Assembly: GCA_016208165.1 (NCBI GenBank)
Contig: JACQYL010000086.1
Coordinates: 1 to 40,554 of the forward strand
Direction of reading: 5' to 3'
Length of the DNA stretch: 40,554 nt
Source: Deltaproteobacteria bacterium
GTDB taxonomy: Bacteria; Desulfobacterota; Desulfarculia; JACQYL01
The notes beneath the pieces were generated by a model, which worked only from the letters and a program-made list of their open reading frames with translations, did no database searches and was not told the DNA's origin. How positions within the stretch are numbered: the stretch's first letter is position 1; each line of letters begins with the position of its first letter. The position numbers and the translations under genes were made by a program. Below, one piece after another: positions 33,046 to 40,554 of the stretch.

Positions 33046-33156
33046 CTAGGTCGGAGCTGGGAGTCCTACCGTGAGCTTATTCAGACTCCCATGCTTGATC
33101 AGCACCGGTTTGATGTACTGCTTCTTTTCTTTCACCTTCTTCAACGGTCCATTCAT
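33046..33156 (-). CDS. Small peptide with a lasso-type RiPP leader motif
   Basis: 36-residue frame in an otherwise empty region. Seen: MNGPLKKVKEKKQ, then Y14-x2-P17-x-L19-x3-G23-x4-L28-T29 in YIKPVLIKHGSLNKLT, then VG and a short tail LPAPT before TAG. Family knowledge: Y-x2-P-x-L-x3-G-x4-LT is the leader signature read by B1/PqqD-type recognition proteins in lasso-peptide and related systems, with the Thr two residues before the core. Here the core would begin at G31 and be only six residues, too short for a lasso ring. A plausible TTGATT-N17-TAAATG promoter precedes it. The ribosome site is weak (GGAG at 13 bases). It may be an orphan or truncated precursor. Confidence 0.6.
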   Translation of the reverse strand: MNGPLKKVKEKKQYIKPVLIKHGSLNKLTVGLPAPT

Positions 33157-33451
33157 CAGTTGATCCAATCTCCAATTGATAGGTTCTCGTCGTGATCTTA
33201 CCTTGAACGAATCAAATCATTTAAAAATAGCATAACATGAAATCAATTAAGTAGTGCTCTCATACGTAGCGCTCTCAAGGTGAGCCTGTCCTCGAGCTTT
33301 AAATCAAGGCCGAAACTGAGCGTCCGGGTCGGGGGAATTCCAATCTCCCAGCAACATGGCCTGCGTCCTTCGAGCGGCCGCCTATCGTTAGCGACGTCGA
33401 AAAAGTCGCGCGGGGATCGTCCTCGAACGGGGGGCCTCGGAACCCGGCGCC
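33157..33451. other. Spacer between BtuF-like gene and peptide gene
   Basis: Holds the A+T-rich candidate promoter at 33218-33246. A long minus-strand open frame spanning 33243-33827 runs in another frame of the BtuF-like gene and is not a gene. No terminator for the BtuF-like gene was identified. Confidence 0.35.
33218..33246 (-). promoter_or_regulatory. Candidate promoter of the lasso-leader peptide
   Basis: On the minus strand TTGATT (33241-33246), 17 bases, then TAAATG (33218-33223), inside a markedly A+T-rich block. Transcription would begin about 50 bases before the peptide ATG. Confidence 0.4.
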
Positions 33452-34252
33452 TCAGGAGCCGTCGGCGTATAACGTGTGGTAGAGCAACTCGACCATATCC
33501 ACGATACGGGGACCGGTCCTGCAGGTCAGGTTGCAGTCGAACATGAATACCCGATTCGTGGCGACGGCTTTGAATTGCTTCCATCGAGGGTGTTCCTTCA
33601 GCCTGGGTATGAATCGGCGGTCGTAGCCGCAGAAGAATACCACATCCGGATCCCATTCGAGGAACCGAGACATGGAAACCCGGGGGTAAGCCTCCGAAAT
33701 CCCGCTGGTGACAGTGCGCCCGCCCGCCCGGAGGATCACGTCGTACTGAAAGGAGTGCGGGCCCGCCACGAGCAGCTCCTCCCCCTTCCACTCCAGAACG
33801 CGCGAAACAGTGAGGCGTTCCGTCCATGGCAAGCGGCCGACCGCCGCATCCACCCGTTCGAGGCGTTGCCTCAGGCCGGCCAACAGCCGTTCGGCCTCGT
33901 CCGTCGCATGGAATAGTTTCCCGAACGTTCGTATGGCTTCGAGCGCTTCATTCACGGAAGTAGGCATCGTCAGTATTACTTCCACACCGGGAACGGTCTG
34001 CTCCAACACCGGTTTCAGCCGTTGGTGAACGGATTCAAGGCCCAGGATCAGGTCGGGCCCCAGAGCGCGGATTCGCTCCGGATCCGGATCGAACCAGGAA
34101 GTCACGTGAGGCTTCGCGGAAGCTTCCACGGGATAGTCACACGTATCGGTCACGCCGATCACCCGATCTCCGAGTCCCAGGGCGAACAACGTTTCCGTGA
34201 TGGACGGCGTCAGAGACACGATACGTCGATAGGTTTGACGGCGATGTTGCAT
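33452..34252 (-). CDS. BtuF-like cobalamin/Fe-siderophore-type substrate-binding protein lacking a signal peptide
   Basis: 266-residue class III periplasmic-binding-protein fold. Seen: RIVSLTPSITETLFALGLGDRVIGVT (10-35, split as RIVSLTPSITETLFALGLG and DRVIGVT), the usual opening of BtuF-type proteins, then PDLILGLE, GGRTVTSGISEAYPRVSMS, and a C-terminal RTGPRIVDMVELL. The N-terminus before this is only MQHRRQTYR, with no export signal or lipobox; the upstream extension to 34354 gives none either. No ABC permease or ATPase adjoins it. Inference: a cytoplasmic or lone corrinoid/ligand-binding protein, or a gene whose true start is unrecognised. The B12 link is by family only. Confidence 0.75.
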   Translation of the reverse strand: MQHRRQTYRRIVSLTPSITETLFALGLGDRVIGVTDTCDYPVEASAKPHVTSWFDPDPERIRALGPDLILGLESVHQRLKPVLEQTVPGVEVILTMPTSVNEALEAIRTFGKLFHATDEAERLLAGLRQRLERVDAAVGRLPWTERLTVSRVLEWKGEELLVAGPHSFQYDVILRAGGRTVTSGISEAYPRVSMSRFLEWDPDVVFFCGYDRRFIPRLKEHPRWKQFKAVATNRVFMFDCNLTCRTGPRIVDMVELLYHTLYADGS

Positions 34253-34604
34253 AATTTCATCTTTCGGGTTCGGGATGTGTGGCCGGCGCCCGCGGTATAT
34301 TCTCAAGCGCTTCCAGTCGTATGCGGCCGATATACACGCGTTGCCCCCGCTCATACAAACACTTTTTGCTCCGCTGGATCACCCGCATCGAGTAAGAACA
34401 CGAGATATCCTGGCCTCGACGCTTCAAAGAACAGGAAAAGGCTTTCGCATGGAGCCCATGCCGTTCGGTCCCCGGTCCGGAGCCGGCCGGCCGTGCCCCA
34501 TGGCTGCATCGAAGAGGGGCTTGGAGCAGCCCTGAATAATCCGGTTTGCATCCTGCCGCGGACGGCTTGCTCGGCCGGTTGCCGCCCCGGAACTTGGAAT
34601 TATT
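34253..34604. other. Divergent spacer between BtuF-like and collagen-like genes
   Basis: No gene and no riboswitch-like element was recognised on either strand; in particular none of the cobalamin aptamer boxes seen at 7552-7698 occurs here. The A+T-rich right end forms the promoter of the collagen-like gene. Confidence 0.4.
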
Positions 34605-34633
34605 TTGAATATTTATACATTATATACTATAAT
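34605..34633 (+). promoter_or_regulatory. Strong sigma-70 promoter of the collagen-like gene
   Basis: TTGAAT at 34605-34610, exactly 17 bases, then a perfect TATAAT at 34628-34633, within a conspicuously A+T-rich block. The leader to ATG 34724 is about 85 bases. Confidence 0.7.
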
Positions 34634-34723
34634 AAGGTATTTTGTAGTGGACGCGGCGATGAAGAGGGAACGTTTTTTCAAGACCCCTGTTAAAGAACTG
34701 TTTAGCGGAAAGGAGCGAAAGCA

Positions 34724-35587
34724 ATGAAGAAGGGGATTCTGTTTTCGGTTCTGCTGGTGATCGTTCTGGTGTGGGCTGCGCCTTCCTTTGCCCAGGACGG
34801 CGTCTGGAAAGACGACCTTATAGCGCCCACGGTGAGTTTCTATGTTCAAGCGTACGACGTGAACCCGAAGTCGGCGGTGGTGATCTATTCGCCTGAAGGG
34901 GTCAACTTCGCGGCATTCCTGACAGCCGACCTTGCCGCCGGAGTAGACGCCGATGACCTGGGAAACCAGGGACACCACCTTAAAATGACCTTCGTGGACA
35001 ATGACAATGCCACGGCCACCCTGAAACTGGCGGGAGCGGCCGAAGAAGATTTTGTTCTGGTGCGGCAGTTTATAAGCAACCAGGGTCCTGCCGGACCCAA
35101 AGGCGATCCGGGCGATCCGGGCGATCCGGGGCCCCAGGGTCCGGCCGGGGAGAAAGGCGACAAGGGCGATAAAGGCGACACGGGCGCGCAAGGACCTGCC
35201 GGGCCCGCTGGACCCGCCGGACCTGCCGGCGCTGCAGGCGCCGCCGGCGCCAAAGGAGATAAAGGAGATCCGGGCCAGGGTCTGCTGGCCGGAGTCCTCG
35301 TAAAGTTGAGCGACGGCGTGGTCAGCATCCACCGGTGGTTCAACAACGTCAACGGAGTCGCTCCTATCCTGTCCGGCAGCAATGGGGATTACTCAGTCAA
35401 CATGGGGTTCAATGTAGCGGATCGATACGTCTCGTGTACCGTGGAAACCAACACCGTAGTGACCCGCAATGCGAACTGCGTCGCCGGCGTGCCTTGGCAT
35501 GTCCCCTCCTCCAACGTTGTATCCGTGTACATCTGGGATCCGGAAGACGGCTACACCAAAGGAGGTTTCTACCTGTTGGTGTACTGA
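34724..35587 (+). CDS. Secreted collagen-like repeat protein
   Basis: 287-residue exported protein. Seen: a signal peptide over 1-23 (ends SFA), an N-terminal beta domain (about 25-118), an uninterrupted run of 21 to 22 G-x-y triplets from G121 to about G186 ([21 protein letters not shown] types), and a C-terminal domain (about 187-287) with two cysteines, CTVETN and NCVAG. Family knowledge: bacterial collagen-like stalks form triple helices and hold trimeric heads. GDK/GEK charge pairs fit such stabilisation. AAAGGAG precedes the ATG. It is a single-gene unit between a strong promoter and a strong terminator. Confidence 0.88.
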   Translation: MKKGILFSVLLVIVLVWAAPSFAQDGVWKDDLIAPTVSFYVQAYDVNPKSAVVIYSPEGVNFAAFLTADLAAGVDADDLGNQGHHLKMTFVDNDNATATLKLAGAAEEDFVLVRQFISNQGPAGPKGDPGDPGDPGPQGPAGEKGDKGDKGDTGAQGPAGPAGPAGPAGAAGAAGAKGDKGDPGQGLLAGVLVKLSDGVVSIHRWFNNVNGVAPILSGSNGDYSVNMGFNVADRYVSCTVETNTVVTRNANCVAGVPWHVPSSNVVSVYIWDPEDGYTKGGFYLLVY

Positions 35588-35707
35588 TGGAAAAGCGTTT
35601 CGGCATGACCGGATGGTGGCGGCCGGTTCCGTACCCCAGCTGAGCGGTGGGCTCGGAAGCACGCCGACCTGGGACCCTACATTGAGATGGATCCCGACGC
35701 CCCGCTC

Positions 35708-35751
35708 TACCCATGGAAAACAGCGACGAAGCTTTTTCCATGGGTATTTTT
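35708..35751 (+). terminator. Strong intrinsic terminator of the collagen-like gene
   Basis: A perfect 13-bp stem (35708-35720 with 35734-35746) with a 13-base loop is followed by TTTTTG. It is 120 bases after the collagen-like stop. The A-rich upstream arm and T-rich downstream tract make it weakly bidirectional in form, but no gene approaches from the right. Confidence 0.88.
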
Positions 35752-36028
35752 GTCAAATCATGCATCCACTCCAGGTAGACCGGTAACCCGCCCAGCGCTG
35801 TTATTCCCAGTCCTCTCTTCTCTTCTTCGTACTTGAATGGTAACACACCCTGTGTCATGCTACTTGCACCCCGTTGATGATAGGTTCTTTGTCCAAAACT
35901 ACTCTATCTGCTTGTTATCACAAGCACAACGGGGTCTTTTCTTGACGGTTTATCTGGGCCACGTGCTAAAGTACGCGGCAAGCTTTCCACCTTCAAATGA
36001 CTCCCTGTCGGCCGAAAGAGTGCGACTC
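35752..36028. other. Spacer before capA
   Basis: No gene is supported; a frame that extends CapA upstream to 35837 has no ribosome site and no family residues. A TTGACG near 35942 with TAAAGT 19 bases later is a possible but weak promoter. Confidence 0.35.
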
Positions 36029-37129
36029 ATGCGGATCGATCCGAAAAACAAACGTAGCGGCTGGAAATGGAGGGTCGGGCAAGGCGTCCTCGTCGCCGTC
36101 GGATTGGTCGCGGTCTGCATCGCTGCTGTTCAGGCCTGCCGCACCCTACCCCATCGCGACGAGGCTCCCCCCCTCACCATTGCCGCCGTGGGAGATACGT
36201 ACGCCCACGGCGAGTGGTTTAGCGGCCAAGATCCGCTCGAGGAAATCAGGAGCCTGCTGGACGAGGAGGATGTGTTCATCTTCAACATGGAAGGGGTGCT
36301 CCTGTCCAAAGATCCCCCGGCGGGAGCCTGCCGCACGTTTCCGAACCAATCCCGGTTATGGAGTCCATCGTCCGTCGCCGATTTCCTGCATCCCACGCGC
36401 AGGACCGTTGCCACCATGGGAAACAACCACATCCTGGATTGCGGGGCCCTCGGGATTCGGGAAACGCTCCATGAACTGGTCGGCAGAGGCATCCTGACCG
36501 TGGGAGCGGGCGAAAACGCCGACTCGGCCTGCCGGCCCCTCACCTTCCAAGCCAACGGAATCCGGCTGGCCATCCTATCCTACCTCTCCATGAATCCGGA
36601 TCGATTCTCGGCCGGTTCCGATCGAGCCGGCGCGGCTTCCTGGGAGACCTGTCCGGCCGAAAGCGCCATAACCCGGATGGCGGCCGAAGCGGACCTGGTC
36701 ATCGTGGCGTTGCATCTCCACATGGGGCAAGGCTGGACCGAACGGTCGCCATCCGAGCATATCGCTCTGGCGCAACGCGCCCTGGACGCCGGGGCCCATA
36801 TCGTCATCGGCCACGGTCCTCACGTGCCCCAGGGAATCCTGGTCGGAAAAGGCGGTGTGGCTTTTCTCAGCCTGGGCAATTTCCTGTTTCGGCCGCCTCA
36901 TACCATGCCCCCTCAGGCCCATGACGCTCTGATGGCGAAAGTCACGATCCTGCCGGATCGTCTCGAAGTCCGCCTGTTGCCCTTAATGCTCGATGTAAAG
37001 GGAAAACCGGCGATTCCAACGGAGCGGGAAGCCTCGTGGATGCTCGCGCGTCTCGCCGAGCTGTCGGCCCCGCTCGGTGCAAGGATCGAAATCGACGACG
37101 GGGTGGGCCATATTACGGTTCGTCGCTGA
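36029..37129 (+). CDS. CapA-family (poly-gamma-glutamate / capsule) metallophosphatase-fold protein
   Basis: 366-residue membrane-anchored protein. Seen: a single N-terminal hydrophobic helix (about 17-36, GVLVAVGLVAVCIAAVQAC), then the PGA_cap domain: TIAAVGDTY, FNMEGVLLS, TMGNNHILDCG, VGAGENADSA, ALHLHMGQGW, IVIGHGPHVPQG and FLSLGNFLF, in family order with the expected Asp, Asn and His metal ligands. ATG 36029 is chosen for GAAAGAG upstream and because it directly precedes the helix. Family knowledge: CapA acts in extracellular polyglutamate or capsule export, or as a phosphatase of unknown target. capB and capC are absent. Confidence 0.85.
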   Translation: MRIDPKNKRSGWKWRVGQGVLVAVGLVAVCIAAVQACRTLPHRDEAPPLTIAAVGDTYAHGEWFSGQDPLEEIRSLLDEEDVFIFNMEGVLLSKDPPAGACRTFPNQSRLWSPSSVADFLHPTRRTVATMGNNHILDCGALGIRETLHELVGRGILTVGAGENADSACRPLTFQANGIRLAILSYLSMNPDRFSAGSDRAGAASWETCPAESAITRMAAEADLVIVALHLHMGQGWTERSPSEHIALAQRALDAGAHIVIGHGPHVPQGILVGKGGVAFLSLGNFLFRPPHTMPPQAHDALMAKVTILPDRLEVRLLPLMLDVKGKPAIPTEREASWMLARLAELSAPLGARIEIDDGVGHITVRR

Positions 37130-37818
37130 ATACGACCCCCGGCCCCCATGCAGGAAACCGGGCCTCGGGAAGGATGGCGGAACCGCCCCAGCGAAACCGG
37201 AAGATACCGGATGATAACCTTTCTCCTTCAACCTGGATGCTTTCGTAAGAACCCCGGGTCGTCATGCCGGACTGGATCCGGCATCCAAAAGTATCTCACA
37301 TGAATGGATTCAGGCTTTCGAGACTGTGCTATAATCTCAGAAGCGTCCTTTCGGACGAGCGCGGTGAGACCCGTCATCCGGAAAAACCCAATAAATCCAA
37401 TCCATCCCGGATCCCGGCTCGCGCCCCGTTTCGCGGGGCTTGGCCGGGATGACGAATCGTGACCCAGCCTCTTTCGCCGGAATGACGGGGAACGGCCGCT
37501 TTCGACTTTTTACGGGTTTATCAACCCGGAGATACGAAACCGCGGTGTTCTCCCAAAAGTCAAGGTTATGCGGTTGATGCTCCATGGACCATACCGAACG
37601 AGTTCGCTTCGCACGTAACTGGGACCCCGACGGATTGAAACTACATGATTGTTGTATGTTTCTTTAGGATATCTCAGGCTTGCCGCCTAACACCATTGAC
37701 CGAAATCGTAGGATGTTCGTTTTTTCTTCAAAGGACCGTTCAATGCTATTGCAATTTGGCCCCATATTTTCTATCACTCTAGCTATTGAAATTTAACAAC
37801 GACGGTAGGAGGGGAAAA
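37130..37818. other. Non-coding stretch with dispersed palindromes before the acylase gene
   Basis: No gene is supported. It contains the palindromic units listed at 37261-37499 and, near its end, GGAGGGG for the acylase gene. A+T-rich bases at 37740-37800 could hold its promoter, but no consensus was found. Confidence 0.4.
37261..37499. repeat. Cluster of REP-like palindromic repeats
   Basis: Unit 1: ATGCCGGA (37264-37271) pairs with TCCGGCAT (37277-37284). Unit 2: ATCCCGGC (37411-37418) pairs with GCCGGGAT (37443-37450) with an inner GCCCCG/CGGGGC stem. Further GTCAT-CCGG and CCGGAATGACGGGG fragments flank them. The GTCAT...ATGAC ends and the GCCGGA cores are typical of dispersed intergenic palindromes in Proteobacteria. 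Their copy number elsewhere in this genome is not visible. Confidence 0.6.
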
Positions 37819-40284
37819 ATGCTCAAAAGATGCAGAATCATCATCGGTCTTTTTGTCGCCGCAACGGTGCTTCTAACCGTTGCAGCCGTCCCGGCCTTGG
37901 CTCAAGCGCCCAAAGCCGAGATCGTCCGGGACGAGTACGGTGTGGCTCATGTCTACTCGGACAGTCTCGAAGGCCTTTTTTTCGGCTTCGGTTATGCCAC
38001 CGCGCAAGACCGGCTTTTCCAGATCGAACTATTTCGCCGGACGTTCTGGGGTCGTCTGTCCGAGGTCCTAGGTGAGAACCTTCTCGCCTTTGACCAGGGC
38101 AATCGAAGGGACAATCTGACCCTGGCGCAGGTCAAGGGACAGGTCGAACAGCTTCGCCCGGAACTGCGGACGGTCCTGCGTTCCTACGCCGCGGGAATCA
38201 ACGCCTTCATTGCCGAGACCGTTTCAGATCCGGCCAACAAACTCCCGAAGGAATTCAAAGAGCTCAATTTCACGCCCACTCCCTGGTCTTCGGAGGACGT
38301 GGCCGCCGACTTCCTGTCGGTCATGGGTTTCTTCATGGATGTGTCCGCCGAACTGGCAAACGCCTCCGTGCTCGAGTTTCTTGTTGGAAAGCATGGGCCC
38401 GAAAAGGGCCGGGCCATCTTTGACGATTGGTGCTGGGAATATGATCCCCAGAGCCCCACGACCATTGACCGAAGGTTCACCCTGCCCCGGGGAAGGATGT
38501 TGGCGGACCGTTCCGGATTGGAAAGTCCCATCATGACAGCCGCCCTCGAGGTCGCCTTTCAGGCCGAAAGCGGGCTGGCCCGGGAACGGGCCGAAGGCCG
38601 GTTTTTCGCTGAATGGACCGGATACGGGCATCCGGCCAGCTACGCCGTGGCGGTTGCTCCGTCGCGTTCGTCCACCGGACGCTCCCAACTCATGGGCGGC
38701 CCGCAGTTTGGTTTCCAACTCCCTTCCGCCCTGTACGAAGTGGGGCTTCACGGGGCCGGAATCGACGTTGTGGGCTCAACCCTGACGGGTTATCCTTTTA
38801 TCATGTTCGGCCACAACCGCCGTGCGGCCTTCTCGTCCACCGCGGGAATCGATAACATCGAGGATATCTACGCCGAAAAGCTCAATCCGGACAACCCCGG
38901 GCAATATTGGTATCAGGGGGCATGGCGCGACATGGACGTGAGAACACATACCTTTTACGTAAAGGGAAAACCTCAGCCGGTCACGAAGGAGGAACTCTAT
39001 ACGGTCCACGGACCCGTGTTTTTTGTGGATGCCGCCCACCATGTCGCCTTCAGCAAACGTCTCAGCTGTAAGGAGACATTCCTGCAAGGGTTGGCTTCAT
39101 TTTTCGACCTGATGAATGCAGAGACCGTTCAGGAGTTCAATAAAGCGGCCCAACAAAGCGACATGTCCATCAATTACTTCTTCGCTACCACGGATGGGGA
39201 TATCGCCTATTACCACCTGGGTCTTCATCCGATCCGGCCCGAGGGCTACGATATTCGACTGCCCGCCCCCGGCACCGGGGAATACGAATGGCAGGGGTTC
39301 CTGCCCAAAACCGAAAACCCCCATGCCTCGAATCCAGCGAACGGCTTCGTGATCAATTGGAACAACCAACCCGCCCCCGGATGGAGCCATGGGGACCTGG
39401 CCACCTCGGATGTGTGGGGGGGGTGGGGCCGCGACGATCGCGTCACCACTCTTCAGCGCCTGGCCGAAGCCAAAAAGGAAGTCGGCCGCGAGGACCTGAA
39501 GGCCATGATCAAGACCATCGCCTTTTACGACAAGAAGGCTCTGAACATCAAAGACCGGATGGTCAAGATCTTGAGAGACGGCAACCCGACAAAGCCTGAA
39601 ACGATCGAGGCCCTCGAACTCCTGTCCCAATGGAACAATCTCCTGACGGACGGGGACGGCGACGGGTTCTGCGACCACCCCGGGGCAGCCGTTTTCAACA
39701 GCTGGTGGACCAGGGTCATCCCCGCCGTCTTCGAGGATGAATTCGCAGGCTATAAGAACGTCTTCGGACAAAGCGCGGTTCAGATTCTCTCCGACCGCTA
39801 CCACGGTTATACCCTCTTTCTCAAGGCGCTCGAGGGGAACACCAAGACCGATTTCTTTAACGGCAAGAAGACGGAGATCCTCGAGAACAGTCTGCTGGAA
39901 GCCCTTGCCGACCTGGCCTCGGAGCAAAAGGGGCGAAAGATGGACGGTTATCGCCTGAAAACGGCCATGGACGCGTTCCACCCGGTTACCGTGCTGGGAT
40001 ACTTCCTCCGTCAGCCCATTACCAGTTCGACCGGCGAGTTGCCGCCCTTTCCAAAAGTGGACCGGGGAACGGAGAACCATATCGTCCACCTGGAACCCGG
40101 ATCCATCCAGGGAACAAACGTCACGGCCCCAGGAACCAGCGGATTCATCGGCGTCTCCGGCGAAAAGAGCAAGCATCTGGACGATCAGGTCAAGATGTTC
40201 GTCGAGTTCACCTACAAACCCATGCTTTTCTATCACAATGCGGTGAACAAAGGGAAAGAGACAACCACGGAAGTGAAACAATAG
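37819..40284 (+). CDS. Penicillin acylase family (Ntn-hydrolase) protein, secreted
   Basis: 821-residue precursor of the penicillin G acylase / acyl-homoserine-lactone acylase family. Seen: a signal peptide over 1-29 (ends ALAQA), an alpha-chain opening AEIVRDEYGVAHVYSDS, GYATAQDRLFQIE; a candidate autocleavage point before S274 (HPA/SYAVAVAPSRS), then MGGPQFGFQLPS, GLHGAGIDVVGST, GYPFIMFGHN, TVHGPVF, INYFFATTDGDIAYYHLG, DIRLPAPGTGEYEW and NWNNQPAPGW, matching E. coli acylase landmarks. The usual S-N-x-W after cleavage is S-Y-A-V. ATG 37819 follows GGAGGGG. Inference: periplasmic amidase for aromatic or fatty acyl amides, possibly signal quenching. Confidence 0.9.
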   Translation: MLKRCRIIIGLFVAATVLLTVAAVPALAQAPKAEIVRDEYGVAHVYSDSLEGLFFGFGYATAQDRLFQIELFRRTFWGRLSEVLGENLLAFDQGNRRDNLTLAQVKGQVEQLRPELRTVLRSYAAGINAFIAETVSDPANKLPKEFKELNFTPTPWSSEDVAADFLSVMGFFMDVSAELANASVLEFLVGKHGPEKGRAIFDDWCWEYDPQSPTTIDRRFTLPRGRMLADRSGLESPIMTAALEVAFQAESGLARERAEGRFFAEWTGYGHPASYAVAVAPSRSSTGRSQLMGGPQFGFQLPSALYEVGLHGAGIDVVGSTLTGYPFIMFGHNRRAAFSSTAGIDNIEDIYAEKLNPDNPGQYWYQGAWRDMDVRTHTFYVKGKPQPVTKEELYTVHGPVFFVDAAHHVAFSKRLSCKETFLQGLASFFDLMNAETVQEFNKAAQQSDMSINYFFATTDGDIAYYHLGLHPIRPEGYDIRLPAPGTGEYEWQGFLPKTENPHASNPANGFVINWNNQPAPGWSHGDLATSDVWGGWGRDDRVTTLQRLAEAKKEVGREDLKAMIKTIAFYDKKALNIKDRMVKILRDGNPTKPETIEALELLSQWNNLLTDGDGDGFCDHPGAAVFNSWWTRVIPAVFEDEFAGYKNVFGQSAVQILSDRYHGYTLFLKALEGNTKTDFFNGKKTEILENSLLEALADLASEQKGRKMDGYRLKTAMDAFHPVTVLGYFLRQPITSSTGELPPFPKVDRGTENHIVHLEPGSIQGTNVTAPGTSGFIGVSGEKSKHLDDQVKMFVEFTYKPMLFYHNAVNKGKETTTEVKQ

Positions 40285-40554
40285 GTTCTGAATAATGGAA
40301 TCGGCGGCGAAGAGGGCCACGCCTTCTTCGCTCCTCTTACTACCCTTCCCTTCACACCATGGGGGTCACCTTTTTGCACCTGTTCGCAGGGTCAGAAGAA
40401 GCCGTTGTTCGTGGGGGGAACCATGTTGGTCGTCAGAAACAGAAAGGCGTTTCCAGTCCGTCTCGCTCGTCGTCACATTAGGGATCGACCACGATGGATG
40501 GGTGGCCCGGACAACTCGTTTGTCCGGGTCCGAAGGACGGGAGGTAACCGTACG
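40285..40554. other. Tail of the window after the acylase gene
   Basis: No complete gene is visible. A 7-bp stem, GCGAAGA (40307-40313) with TCTTCGC (40325-40331), followed by a pyrimidine-rich run may terminate the acylase transcript. A partial gene entering from the right edge cannot be excluded but no family was recognised. Confidence 0.35.

Noticed and set aside
33243-33827. 194-residue minus-strand frame overlapping the BtuF-like gene
   Set aside because: Different frame of the same region; the BtuF-like frame carries the family motifs.
34253-34604. Cobalamin riboswitch upstream of the BtuF-like gene
   Set aside because: None of the aptamer boxes (GCCACTG, B12 box, P1 pairing) is present.
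34885-35382. Minus-strand Pro/Ala/Ser-rich frame opposite the collagen repeats
   Set aside because: Low-complexity mirror of the G-x-y codons.
39097-40320. 407-residue minus-strand open frame
   Set aside because: Antisense of the penicillin acylase gene; no family features.

Overview
The window looks like chromosome from an anaerobic, sulfate-reducing or syntrophic member of the Desulfobacterota (former Deltaproteobacteria). The reasons are a two-subunit oxygen-sensitive class I fumarase next to a fumarate reductase cytochrome b subunit, a multi-enzyme anaerobic acyl-CoA operon, cobalamin-dependent radical SAM chemistry, a PEP-CTERM protein, a sigma-54 promoter and a CapA/PilZ-rich surface and signalling gene set. 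No rRNA, tRNA, CRISPR or intact transposase was recognised. Genus-level assignment is not possible from the sequence alone.

Layout. 1-1637 (minus): fumA-fumB-frdC end of a C4-dicarboxylate operon. 1901-5086 (plus): surE, a small FmdB-type zinc ribbon behind a consensus sigma-54 promoter, then a GNAT acetyltransferase and an AcuA-like acetyltransferase in tandem. 5211-7698 (minus): a cobalamin riboswitch and intrinsic terminator lead into an operon of a zinc alcohol dehydrogenase and a TrpD-like phosphoribosyltransferase. 7887-10576 (plus): zinc-ribbon methyltransferase, M19 dipeptidase, zinc-ribbon PilZ protein. 10787-15115 (minus): ADP-ribosylglycohydrolase, a B12-type radical SAM enzyme with a PqqD-like C-terminus, a 51-residue precursor made of seven C-H-A-P-x repeats, a terminator, then a glutaminyl cyclase. 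15528-17551 (plus): inositol-phosphate synthase and a TetR regulator. 17901-25429 (plus): beta-oxidation operon (MaoC-SDR-SCP2 fusion, HMGS-like/DUF35/SDR/SCP2 fusion, thiolase, acyl-CoA dehydrogenase). 25473-40554: mixed signalling and cell-surface genes, including a PilZ protein, a RelA-like protein, a PEP-CTERM protein, a PKD/HAF-repeat secreted protein, a YkgJ cysteine cluster protein, an orphan peptide with a lasso-type leader motif, a BtuF-like protein, a collagen-like secreted protein, CapA and a penicillin acylase family enzyme.

How the genes work together. The strongest candidate for an undescribed system is the minus-strand RiPP cassette at 11972-15115: the maturase carries its own recognition-like domain, and the precursor, found by translating an intergenic stretch, starts 20 bases after the maturase stop behind a near-perfect Shine-Dalgarno. 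A second unexpected unit is the B12-riboswitch operon, whose two enzymes are not standard riboswitch targets. The beta-oxidation operon encodes all four steps (dehydrogenation, R-specific hydration, oxidation, thiolysis) in four genes with a duplicated SDR-SCP2 module, and its HMGS-like domain appears to lack the catalytic cysteine.
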